Shown here: in pieces, positions 21,148 to 33,600 of the stretch
How positions within the stretch are numbered: position 1 is the stretch's first letter
How the letters are laid out: every line of letters starts with the position of its first letter
Assembly (NCBI RefSeq): GCF_964204645.1
Contig: NC_134030.1
Location: forward strand, 9,670,278 to 9,734,277
Direction: 5' to 3'
DNA from: Tubulanus polymorphus
Taxonomy: Eukaryota; Nemertea; Palaeonemertea; Tubulaniformes; Tubulanidae
DNA length: 64,000 nt
The notes under the pieces: generated by a model
Told to the model about the DNA's origin: nothing
The model's database searches: none
What the model saw: only the letters and a program-made list of their open reading frames with translations
Position numbers and translations under genes: made by a program

Positions 21148-24100
21148 ATGACGTGTTCCGAACCGTTCGATGATTGTGGTGAGTTTCACGGTTTTGATTA
21201 CTGCAATTTTGAATATTGAAATTATGCATTTTCCCTGGACCACTAAATGTACTTCAAAGGTTACTGCTAAATTGTCACGAATGTTATCGCTAATTTCTAT
21301 ACAAAATCTGAAATATGTTTGAACGTACTATGATATATAGATTTTCTTATCGCTAAATCATTCAGGGCAAAAATATCTGATAGACCATGTGTACAGAGAT
21401 CGATTTCAAGATATACCTATCCCTAGCTTCGTTACCCACTTCATGCCGCATCATATAACCGAAGGTACGTACGCCTACGTCGGATTGTCGTCCGTTGAAA
21501 AAATGTGTGTTTAAAACTATTTGTGGGGTGATAAATACCAAAACTTTTGGTATCCTTTTGGCAAAATAGCTGTCTGCCCAAAGAATTTTTTTCAGCATTC
21601 TGTTGTTTAGATTATAAATTGATTGTAGAATGGATATTGAAGATATTTAAATCTGAAGAGGCAGGCAATCACGAGGCTGCTGCGAAGCTATTTGTGGATG
21701 GAGTGCTAGAATGCTGGAAGGAAGGGTCGTTTGTTGCCCTTATCGGCGCGTTGGAACAAGCAGGTATAATTTCGGCTATTGAATGATCCGAACATCTTGA
21801 TAAGCTCTGAATGTAGGCGGATTTACATTTCTTGTTTCAGAAAACGAAGTACTTTGTCAATTGCTCAAGAATGATGACGTTTTCAATTATGATTGTTTCC
21901 GAATATTGGTCAGCTTGAACATGAAGCAAATCTGCGAAACCGTGCAGCTAGACGTTAATGCTGGTTTGATGTTAGATCTGAAGCAGCTGTGTCTAACTGA
22001 AAGCCAATACGAGAGAGTTAGAAAGGTGTGCGAGAAACAGGGAAACACTGCAGGTATGACAGTCTGGTCCTTAATAGCGGGCACCATCCTCGGCCCATTA
22101 CGATTGTCATTTGCCACACATGTACATTCGATATAATTGAATTTCAGCGGTGAACGTACTCGTGACAGATTTGTTTATATCTAGAACAAAACCGAATTCG
22201 CCAATGAAATTTCTTGACATACTCAAAAAGAATGGCTGCGACTTGATGTATGACGAATTGACAAAGTTCATCGGAAAAGGTAGCTTATAATTTAGCTGTA
22301 GTTGACGGTATTCATGATATTCCCACTCCGCGAGAAATGGGAAACGACGAGCTTCGTTTGAAGCAAAACAAATAAGACATGTAGTTGATTGATGAAACTC
22401 TAGTGAGTATAGATTTTTTGGTACTGAAACATTTTTAACGAAAAGTTTGGCCAAAAATCGCCAGATATAGTATGAACATATGATATCCACAACTTAAGTA
22501 TTGTACGTATTTACATAAATACGGTCGGTCCCTGGAGGGAAATCCTTTTTGAAATCGCAAGGGAATGCTTGTCTTCGATGTCGGAAGGAGCGGAGGCAAA
22601 GCGTTACTGACAATCGATAAGTATCACGAGGCTCCACGTGATCTCGGAAAACATTTGATCAGTTCTCTACAATAATAGAATTACATATGCATTTTTTTAC
22701 AGACGATACCGATCACTCGGCCAAGTTGGACAAGTGGGAAATGTTGCAAACAGAAAAATCTCGGAACGCCGAACCTGAATCAGATCAACATATAGACACC
22801 AGTGAGTTTTCTCGTTTGAATTTAAAGTTATGATTTATATATAATTCGTTTTTGAATCAATACTAATTCAAGAATAACAATGTTATCAAATATCTATATA
22901 TCAGGTTGCGGTGAAACATTATCTGTGGACGTGGCTGGTGAGAATTCAGAAGAAACGCAACGCAAGTCCCTCTATGATTCTCCGTATGAGGCGGAGGCAA
23001 CTCATATCGATACGCCACAAAATGCTAACAACGTAGCGACGCCTGGTCAGCATAAATATCCAATCGTTTATCAGTGATCTTAACTTGCCAAATATTTTTC
23101 CAAAGGCTCATGAATTTATATTTTCTGGCAGGGATTAGGGGACGGTCTCGGGGGTTCGGACCATTCAGGTTGCTATTTTCATCAATTTAAAGATCGTTAG
23201 AAGCTTCAAATTTGATGCTCATCCTTTCGGAGATGGCATATTTTCGGGGTTTTTTCTTGAGTATCTATCTACCACTGTAGTAGTAGCATATGACATGGCT
23301 GCTTTATTCGAAACATGCCTCTCCTGTTCTTCTGAACCCGGCCTTCCAATTTTCCTTATATAGATCCATCCTTAAATATTGTATTTTACTCGTTGCTTAT
23401 CGGTTTATATTCCACTATCTTATACTCATTGACCTGATAAAATTGCTATGGTTAGTTAATATCAACATATCGAATAAAACATAGAGCTAGGTAGGAGTCG
23501 TCGATATTGTTAAAATGAAAAACATAATATGAATGAAATACATTTTACAGACGAAGAAGAAGATCCAGTGCAGATTAAACAACTAGAATTGCGTGCTCAA
23601 CAAACACGCCTCGCTGAGTACGGTAACAGTGGCAAAAATGTTATCATCGTTGCTCCAACTAACTTCGGTAAAACGTATGTTGCTTTGGATATGTGTAAGG
23701 TAAAAAGTTGTTTTTCGTAATAAGACGCATTTACACGGCTGTACGTGTTAAGGTCTCTGTAATATTTCATTCGAATACCTCGTTTTTATTTTAAGAAACA
23801 TCTGAAACGAAATGAACAAAACAAGCTGATATTCTTTGTGCCTAGAGTTCCCTTGATTTCGCAACAGCACAAACGTTTTCGTGAATACCTAAGTGAATTC
23901 AAAAGCATTGGAATGTGTGGTGAGGCGGGAGATCACGGGCCGTTTCATTTACTTCTGCCAAAATACAGAATTCTCGTGATGACTCCCCAAATTCTACTCA
24001 ATGCAATGAAGGACGAAAATAGAATGGAAACAAAGGTGTCGATCGATATGTTTTCTATGCTCGTATTCGACGAGTGTCACCACACAGACAAGGGCCATGC

Positions 24101-26970
24101 TTACAATGAAATTATGTCGTTGTATATGCACGAGAAATTGATCAAGCAAGCGAATTATTTACCTCAGGTAAAATTTACATAATCGAATGGCAGATGTTTT
24201 AGCCTTTTTTTTTCAAAAGTGAAGGCCTTGAAAATCATTTTGGTAATAAACTTTGTTTATTTGACTAGATAATCGGACTCACTGCTTCTCCCGGTACCAA
24301 CAAATCGAATACAATGGAGAAAGCAGTCGAGCACATTATGAGGATGTGTGCGAACCTCGATTCGATCATGGTCTGTCCAAATTCGAATGCGGAGAACTTG
24401 CAAAACGATGAAATAAAAACAGGTACGTCATAATTCTACATATAACGCTGGTCGAAAAGGTGTTAGGTTGGATAGCAAATAGTTAATGAGTTTAAACTGT
24501 AGTGCTATCACATGGCGAAGTGTAACTGGATTTCGGGTTGAAGATCCGAACACAAATATAGTGTCGTCGTGTATTATCCAATATCGTGTATTGCCTCACC
24601 ACCCAAGAACATATTAAACATGTACCTGGCCTGATCAATGCCTCCTGAGTGCCGAGTACTGTAGCCAATGATGTAGCATCTCCTCGTGGAGAGACAAGGA
24701 TATATCAAACAAGGGAGGGGTAATGATACCCGTATGAATGTCACTGGTCACAGGCGCTTCGGGTATATCGGTACTTGCGCTTAATTTTGTATACACGTAT
24801 TATCAATTTATCTTTGAAAATGCGGTGAAATCTTCAGAACTAAGAACAGTCACTCCCCGTAAGCATGATATTTTTCAACAACGCATAACTGATGTCATGA
24901 TCCGGATCGAGTCGAAAATTAACACCTTCGCCGGTAATGCACATTTTAATAAATCTTTTTAAACAATTCGACCGTTAGTTATTCCGTGTGCTCCTAACAG
25001 CATTCGTGTCGATTATTTGCTCAGGTGTCAATAACGAAACGGCATCAAAGATTCCCGAATACATCAATTTGCTTCGGAGTTGTCCTGCCGCAAAGAACGA
25101 CTGCCAATACACGGGATGGATCAGTCAAATGAAGAAAATCATTCCCAAGCTCCAAAATCCACTTTTGAACGATTGCGTCCAGTATTTGATGGTATGAATT
25201 TAGTATTTGCGTGGCTGCACTACTTTCTATTATTTGAATTGCATTTTCGAGTACATGTTTTAAGTAGATTTCAGTAGCGGTGTTTGTTCCTTGTAGCATT
25301 ATCATGATTCGTTGTTACTGAATGATAAATGCCGTTCAAGAGACGCGCTAAACGACCTCGAGAAACATTTACCTTTAAAGCTGTTGGACATGCCGATGGA
25401 AACCCATCGGTTTCTGGAGCAGTCCTATAAAGGTAAGTTTTAATATTAAATTCGTACGTAGATGAAAAATGGTTGATCGAACAACGAATAATGGGATCTT
25501 ACGTGCGCGTTATTATGTGCTATTTAGGATTACACGAAGAATTACACTCTAAAGTCGATGAGGAATGTTACACGAACCCATTGATGAAACTTCTTAAAGA
25601 TTTGTTGACGAAGAGCTATTCCCAATATCAGTCGGAATGTCGCGCAATCGTATTCGTCAAGACGAGAGAGTTAGCCAGAATTCTGGAGGAATGGATGAAT
25701 GAAGACGGACAACTAAAACAGCTGAACGCCGCGTTTATGGTTGGACAGGGTAGGTACAACTATTGGAGTGATAAATTAGTTAACAAGTAGTTTGCATAAC
25801 AGGGAGGGAAGCCAGAGTTCAGGGCAGTGGCTGAAGTTAGTAAACAACCTACGTAGATGCTTACGTCGCACATAAGACACTGAATAGAAGATAGGTGAAA
25901 GTATCGGATTAATCGGAACCCACAACGACAACACGAGGGGAGAACGCAACGTGGCCCCCACAACACAACGACCAGGATAGTGCCAAACTATGCACAAGCC
26001 GCTGGAAACTTACTCGCTTATATACCTTTTCAGAAATGACCAAGACAAAACAGGAAGAGGTATTGAATAATTTCAGCAACGGTGATCACAAAGTTCTTAT
26101 AGCCACGACTGTCGCTGAAGAGGGTTTAGACGTCAAACAGTGCAGTTTGGTGATTTGCTACAATCACGTTACAAACGAGATCGCCATGGTTCAAACTAGA
26201 GGTAGAACTATAGGAACTATATATATCTTTTCCATATTCCGAGACATGAGATAATCGTAAATATTATCATAATATTTACGATTATCTCAAACATCATAAT
26301 GATGACCTATGATCTATATATTTAAGGCCGCGCAAGGAAAGAAGGAAGCAAGTACATAGTCATTGCCGTGGAAGATAAGATCACGGCCAAAGGGGAACTC
26401 AATGAACTGAGGGAACAGATAATGCATGTAGCGATTAAATTCATCACGAGAAAGTACGAACGAAATGAGGAGCAATTCAAAACTGATTTAGAACGCTTGC
26501 AGACGAGGGAATTAAAGCAGAAGCAGCTTAGCCTCGAGAAAAAGCCGAAAAAGCAAGAAGATCCGTTCAAAGTTACATGCATCAATTGCTTCACGGATGT
26601 CTGTGAATCGGTTGATTTTCGGAAGATTGCTTCTGGTTTCACGATAATATCCGATCACATCAATAAGCGTTACAAACGCAGAGCTGCAAAATCAAAGACG
26701 TATTGCAACATCGAAGAGCGGGGAAAGATCGAGTGTGCCGCCTGCGGACTATTGTGGGGATCTTTGAACATCTATTGCGAACGGGTGTATCCCTTCTTCA
26801 AGATAGAAAATTTCGCCCTCACGAATTTGCGAACTGGCGAGACCTCCCCCCGCATAAAGAAATGGAAAGACTCCCCGTTCGCTGTGGAACCCGTCGGCGA
26901 TGAAGATATAGACAACATGATAAATAAGTCTACTATTTCGCCCGAAGAACTCCGTCGACTAAATCCCTGA
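21148..26970 (+). CDS. RLR: RIG-I-like receptor 2 (tandem CARDs, DECH-box RNA helicase, C-terminal regulatory domain)
   Basis: Likely cytosolic viral-RNA sensor. Exons: 21148-21178, 21366-21464, 21629-21763, 21841-22053, 22148-22279, 22703-22801, 22905-23045, 23551-23699, 23796-24167, 24269-24422, 24838-24933, 25025-25191, 25297-25432, 25528-25749, 26034-26201, 26327-26970. All phases join, giving about 985 aa. CARD1 is about 11-88 ([21 protein letters not shown]). CARD2 is about 89-203. A linker of about 80 aa follows. Helicase: APTNFGKT (318-325), VFDECHH (DECH 425-428), [31 protein letters not shown] (ends near 772). The regulatory domain has CINC (856-859) and CAAC (908-911), then WGSLNIY and KKWKDSPF. 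Exon 1 is a ten-codon exon ahead of a strong GTGAGT donor. The linker exon may instead end at 22939 (GTGAGA), also in phase. The last exon, both CARD2-start exons and several helicase exons equal RLR1's in length. Confidence 0.92.
26248..26288. repeat. Perfect 41-bp palindrome in the last RLR2 intron
   Basis: Arms 26248-26267 (starting GAGATAATCG) and 26269-26288 are exact complements around one C. They fill a third of the 125-bp intron between the motif V/VI exon and the regulatory-domain exon. Confidence 0.93.
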
Positions 26971-27527
26971 GCGTCGACGTCTGGATGTTTAACAGTTGTG
27001 CCGTTAGTCCCTAATTCCTCGATAACTTGCGCTGACCGAATGAATGAACAAATTATCATAATCATCATTAGCAATTCAGTGCCTTTCAATTCGATCCAAT
27101 TTTAGGTACCAGGTACCAGTATAGCAACGCATGAAAATTATAGCGATCTGTGTGTATCAAATATGTTTTCCAATTGGAACAAGGTTTTTATGAATTATGT
27201 CACCGCGTCCGGTTCAGTGATCGGAGAGGCTATCGTTAGGTGTGGTACAGGTTTGTTCGAAATAGAAAAGACCCGTCTGACTTGAATACTTCGGTACTGG
27301 AAAAAAAGTATCTTAGCTTGGCGGCTTAGGATGACATACTAATGTCGCCTAGAGGATGTTATTATCATTCATCAGGCAAACATATTTTTCAGTACGTGTA
27401 ACCCGGTTTGCTTCTCTTTTGATTTGCAGCGTTTCGAGTCCTAACTTTATTTTGAAAAAATACCTCGTGTGCAATAATCACAATAATCACAATAATCGTG
27501 GACAATTATTTTGAATTTAAACGCTTC

Positions 27528-27533
27528 AATAAA
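27528..27533 (+). terminator. Candidate polyadenylation signal of RLR2
   Basis: AATAAA on the plus strand, 558 bases past the RLR2 stop. It is the first canonical signal I found after the gene. Confidence 0.35.
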
Positions 27534-27563
27534 AACATGTATCCGAATTCATCGTTTAGTACA

Positions 27564-27569
27564 TTTATT
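27564..27569 (-). terminator. Candidate polyadenylation signal of P4HA
   Basis: TTTATT on the plus strand, read as AATAAA on the P4HA strand, 37 bases past the stop codon. Confidence 0.35.
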
Positions 27570-27605
27570 TCAATTGACATAGAATTGCATGTGGACCGAC
27601 CGAAT

Positions 27606-30600
27606 TCAATCTTTGCAAGGTCGTCGGAACATTTGACCGGCTTCGTGTATCCATTTGTTGGCCACTGAAAATGAAAGAGAAGCTTATAATTTGACGTTAA
27701 AGTTGAATTCATTCCTGACTGCAATTGCTGCGAATAAACCATTTTACAGTTGCTAGCCGCCATTTTGTTAGGGTACTTTTGTCCTGTATTGTTGGGTCAT
27801 TATTTTCTCCATTTTAGAAACTATTTGTGATGCGTGTTTTATCATATCTCATCTGTCCCTGGATGGATTTTGACAGTTTTAGCAACATTTAAACCGTGTG
27901 AATCTCTAGTTTTTTTTTTTGCAAAGATCATTTTTCAAATTTGCAACAATGCGACATGAGAGCGATATAAAAACCCTTTACCCCATTTTGTCCCCATTAA
28001 TATTGGACATCCGCCGTGTGTTGTACTGAAATCTGGTGTCCCGTCGTCGAAAAGGTCGTACCAGAAGGCGGCCGCTCCTTTCGTCGCTGGTACGTATAAG
28101 TCGATATCTGTGAAAACAGTGGCGCCCCCTGCAGTGACATCGTTCAGCTAGAAAATACGATTGATCGATAAAGTCAAATGAATTGGTAGATTCGATCAAC
28201 TATCCGGCTAATATGGTGGCTGCAGTAACGTAACATTCCGGGTATGCAAATGGGGGCACCAGAACGCCAAAAACACGAAAAGGAACGGCGAATTTTCTCT
28301 AAAACTCCGCAAAACCTACGTAAAACATCCAAGTTGCCATTCTGTTTCCGGAACCGCCGAAAAATCGTGTTTCACCGCCAGTGTCCTAGGAGAAACATAT
28401 ACGTATTAATATTGCAATATGCAAACGCAATGATGGAATATAATATTGCATGGGAACTTGAAATAACGATATTTAAGTCGATAGTTACGAAGAAATCGTG
28501 ATGGGGCGTGAATAGGCCACCGATGCCATAGTTTACGACCTGAAACGTACGTTGTCGAATGTTAGCAAAATCGCGTTTCAAAATATTATCGAAACAAGTT
28601 TACTTAATCGTTATCACCTCAATCATAACTTAAATATAACTTTTAATCGACCCAAGTACATATAGGCTTACAACCTCTAGAGGGTTGGCATCCCTTTACG
28701 GTACGCATGTATTCACCGAAGAATCGTCTGGCAATTTTGTTACGCAGGATCTCCATTAAGGAATATTCTTTATCTTTCGATAGGGATTAACATTTTTATT
28801 CATTTGATTGATAGACTTCTTAGATACAGTACAGATACAGTCGAGTGTGATCGGCGGTCGAAATTACACGAATGTTTTTGAGATCAAACAATCTTCCATC
28901 AGCCCAACCGGCAGGCGACTGATTGGGTAGGCTGCTTATTTGATACATTAAAATTTTAGCGATAAATATACTACATGCAAGGTTGAAGATCATGTCAAAT
29001 GTGACTCGGATTGCGGTTTTACGACATTCAAAAATTAGCATTAGTGCACAACTGATGTTTTATTAATAGCAATCGGTATCCTTTAATAGTGAGAATCTTC
29101 ACGAAAGTGTGCTATAAATGTGGAATGAATGAAATAAACTTTATAAATAATACATGTAATAAAAAACAGATTTGTAGACCGCACTATAGGCTACAAAACA
29201 GATTAACATCGCTAAAACAATGTGCTTATCCTTTACATATTTCAGAAAGTCCTATCCGATATTTTTATTATTCGAAGTTTTAGGATGCCAACCCCCTTCG
29301 TCTGTTCATCCAAATGATTTTGTGTTGCAATAAATCAAGATACGAACCTGCAATGGCTCTGCGTGTGGAATTCCGGGGCTCAGCGCTACGCTTAGTCCGG
29401 TAACTAGCATTATTCTGTTGGAAAGTTTTGCAATGAGACCGCTATCCGCTAACCAAGCCCTAAGACAAAACGAGCGAATATGAATATCATGAGAAACCAT
29501 CTTTTTAGACTTCGCCGAGTTCGATTAGATTCACCGATTTTGACCGATAACGACAGGACGTGTTCCTGCCCGTACAGGGGCGGATCCAGGGGGTTCGCTA
29601 GTTGCCGGTGATGCAGTAGATTTTTAAGATCTGCCTTCTCTGGACTAAAGGGTAGAACGAAATTATGAATTTACTAATTATGTAAGCTTAGTGACCCGCT
29701 GTAATTACTTCAACCAATTAGGCCCATGACCCAATCAATACATAATATCAGAAAGCATCTCGCAAAGCTAATTCTTAAGGGCTTTCAGTCAACTGCCATT
29801 TGAATCAGTGTGAACCCCTGGAACTGCTCCTGCCATGACTTAATTAGATAGAACATGTTTTGTTAACTCACGTTTGGCTGATCCTGTAGTCAACGTCGAC
29901 ATGTATATTAGTACCCTGGCGAACTGTGGATTGTTCAAACTGGAAAAAAACCAATGTATATTTATCAACTATTGACTCGGATTTATGCTGTAGATGCAAA
30001 CCATCTACTTCTGGTGTTGATAGTGGTGGTTATCGAGCGGTATCTAACGGTTGACTAGGTAAGATCCCCCGGTAATCCCCGGCAAAAAATCCCTATTCCC
30101 CGTTGAAAATTTCCACTGGGTCCTCTAGATGGTAAGAATTCGAATTATTTTGCGGTACGTGTGCGCGTGCGTGAGATAGAACTGGCTACATTCATTCAGA
30201 GACAGTTTTGACGAAGTTAAAACCGTTACATACGATGGCGTCATGGGGACATTAATTTATTTTTATTTTCATTTTTCCATCTACGTATTTATCTGCGCGT
30301 TTACAAAGCCAAAATTACTTCATTAATCCTTGATACGTGTATTAATTGATCATATTGTATTTTATTCATTGTCGACAATATCTAACGCAATATCTGTTAG
30401 TTTTCAACGCGCCAATAAACTTTCAGTTCGTTTTCTCGTTGTACCATGCGGAGGGTATGTCTATATCACTACTAATCCGTCCAGATGTCAACAATGGATT
30501 TAGTTTTTAAAAACAACACAAAAGCTAAAGGATTTTTGTTCGCAGCCAGGGATTATACCGTTCGTAGTTGGAGCAATATGCGAGTGTATAAGCTATTGAA

Positions 30601-33600
30601 GAAAAATTCGATAGTTGAACTGTGTATTCACATGTGTATGTATTTTAACAAATAGACATAGACTATTGAACAAATTAGTACACATAAGAAATATACGTGC
30701 TAAACAAATCCGATAAAAAAGTTTTGAAAACATCGAGAAATTGCGCTAACGCATAACACATTATTTCGTAACTATAAGTGTTAGATCTAAGGAGGAGCTA
30801 ACCATTTTAAATGGATAATGGATGCAACTGAATATGCATTCCTTATCTTCTAACGGCGTAAAGACACAATAAATAAATTGCAAGGTGCTTCAGACAGCAG
30901 TAAGAAGCATTTCAGGCGTACGCTATTGTGTAAGAATGGACCACAATGAGTTATAATGCATCGTCACCTGGCTGAAATAAGATCGAAAAGCGATTTATGT
31001 GTGCGCGTGCATTTTCATCGGTTCATTTTGAATAATGTTATTACCGATTCGATAGAGTATGATATAAACTCATGTCGGCCATTTGTATGAGTAAGCACGA
31101 AAAGTAACCGAGATTTCGAAACGTTTTATGCGTCGAAAGATTTGGACTTAATGGCGCTTGAACATACGATTTGCATCTTTCAGATGCGCGTTTTAAGATA
31201 GCTATATACTTTTCGACGAAATACAAACAGGTTACAAACCTGTGGACCGGCTAGTTTCTGCACTTGCTCTATTTCTTCGTCTGATATGACATCGTGGTAG
31301 AGAAGAACTTCAGGATCTGTGGACAACCGCTCAATTTTGGCTTTGTAATACGGGATGCGCGTATCTTGGTAAAAACACCGATGTCTAGATAGCCCATTTG
31401 AAGTCTTGTATGAAATATCAAGTGTATGAGATAAAACGTATTAGATTCAAGTGGAATATGAAATTAAGTCGTTGAAAAGTGCTTGTGACACATTTTCTTT
31501 AACATGCCCTTATACGTAAGAGGCACTTATCCATGCGCTTGATTTTTCGGGGGAAATACATGTATTATTGATAAAATACGTACATTAAAAACGCTAGTTT
31601 TCAAAATATCATAGGTTTTATTTCATTTTTTCGGTGATCCGGATCAATGGCCACCTACTATAAGTGGAACGTATTGAGAAATATTGGGAATAGTAACACC
31701 CCTATACGTAACTTTATTTGGTTCATTCCTACACAGCGATTCATAGTGCTCTCTCCTCCTGTTGGCCTGAATTCCGAATGTTGCTGACATATTGAACTTT
31801 TCCTTCAATTCACTCTTCTTTTCTTTCAATTTCTGTAGCATCCGAGGACTATTTTCGCCAGCTGTTATATACACACATCAGTATTATATAGACAGTAGGC
31901 AAATCTTCGAAACTCGATGCGATTAAGATTAGAATGGGGAACCCGCAACACCAGCTATGCCACGAGATGCAGTAGCGTTGTCAAAATTAGTTCATGTTCA
32001 ATTTGAACTGACTCCCGAATCCATATATTATCACAGCACCCACCAAATATACAATAAATTCACCTGTTGGATCCTCGCCTGCCATAAGTGGAATCCTCAA
32101 TTGCCACAGTAGCGGTGCGGGTACCCCATTAAGAAAGCTGTTCTTACCCAGGGCTCGATCTAAAATTTCAAGCGCCTTTTCGAGACCACCATACTACAAT
32201 TCAAGGTAGGAAAATTTATCCAAAATATATGAATCCAATAATCAATATCCATTTGATCTAGTCAGTTTCGAATTGCAAGATACTTCTCAAACAAGTTTAA
32301 GACCCACTATATACGAACTTGAAAAGATTAAAAGTGGATTTTATCCATCAAAAATTAATATCAATAAACACGATGTCTCGAACTCTCGCTAGCGGTCATC
32401 GACAGCTACTAACTTGTTCTCCCTTGAACATATACCCCTCGTTTCTTTAGTTATTCCCTCACACCTGGCGATGATCCCTAGCGAGAGTTCGAGAATTGTC
32501 TTGAAAAGTCTTCAAGAAATTACAAAACCCTTCCAAGGATTCGGTCTAGAAAAAAACGAAAGCGTAAAAAAAAACAATTTCCAAATACGCTTGGAGTCAA
32601 TATTTCAATACCTGATCGTATGCATCGGCAACTGCTGCGAAAATACGCGTGTTGCCTATTGAGGATTCTTCACCATTTTCGAGCATTTCCAACAATTCGC
32701 CATACCACGTCAAACCAACCGAATACATTTGCAAGTCAATAGCCTTCGTACCGATGGCAAAAACGTCATCGGCGTCCAATGGATCGGCTTCTGCCGGCGT
32801 CAAACTGTCGGTAACCAAGTGTCCAGCGATTAGTTGCTTGATAGGGATGTCGTACGCTCGTCGGAGACGAATCAACGTGGCTATGGTGAAGGATATGTCA
32901 CCGTCTGTGACGTTGGCCACCGATAAGCGGTCCCGGGCTAATTCCGTGAAATCTGTAATAATTAAGACCCGGTTAAAATGGAATGAATCCCCATAAAAAC
33001 AGCAGGCAAAAATTTGAAACATTGAACGCGCAGTCATCGATGGTATCGTTTTTATAAAACGGTTAGTGTAGGTCATACGTGGGGAGAATGTGCTCATCGT
33101 TTACAAGAATAAAGCGTTTAAGAGTTCGAACAAATTTTGCGATCAAAGGAATTACCTAACATAGCCTGGCTTGAATCTATTCTCGGATATCTTGTCAATG
33201 ATTCTACGTAATGAGGCCAGTATTTCCCTAGTCGTACTGCACTGTGGTAAAGTTGTATCGGATTATCGGTAAGATGATCCCCGGTCGCTATCCGTGATGT
33301 TTCGATCGATTCATGAAATCTGAAAGAGGACCAGAGGATTTTTGCTGCTGCTTCGTACTATCACGCGCCTCGTGGTTTAAGATTTAGTTTAAAATGTGAC
33401 GTATATACATTGAAGAATCATTTAAAAATGTTGTTTTTGTCCAACAAGATACGCGTATTACGCAGAGACCACTTAGAGCAACTTAACCCTAACGAATAGA
33501 TCTGTACAGGGACTGCATAAAAAGATCTACGGTGATTTTGTGCAAATCTTAAACAGAGTAATGTTCAGGGCCGGGTGATCTTTTGAGCTCAGCAGAAATG

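Larger units (their letters stand above)
26971..27605. other. Tail-to-tail spacer between RLR2 and P4HA
   Basis: Both 3' untranslated regions must lie here. A plus-strand AATAAA at 27528-27533 and a minus-strand AATAAA at 27569-27564 are only about 30 bases apart, so the two transcripts could overlap at their 3' ends. GGTACCAGGTACCAG near 27107 and an AATCACAATAATCACAATAATC run near 27475 are the only local repeats. Confidence 0.5.
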
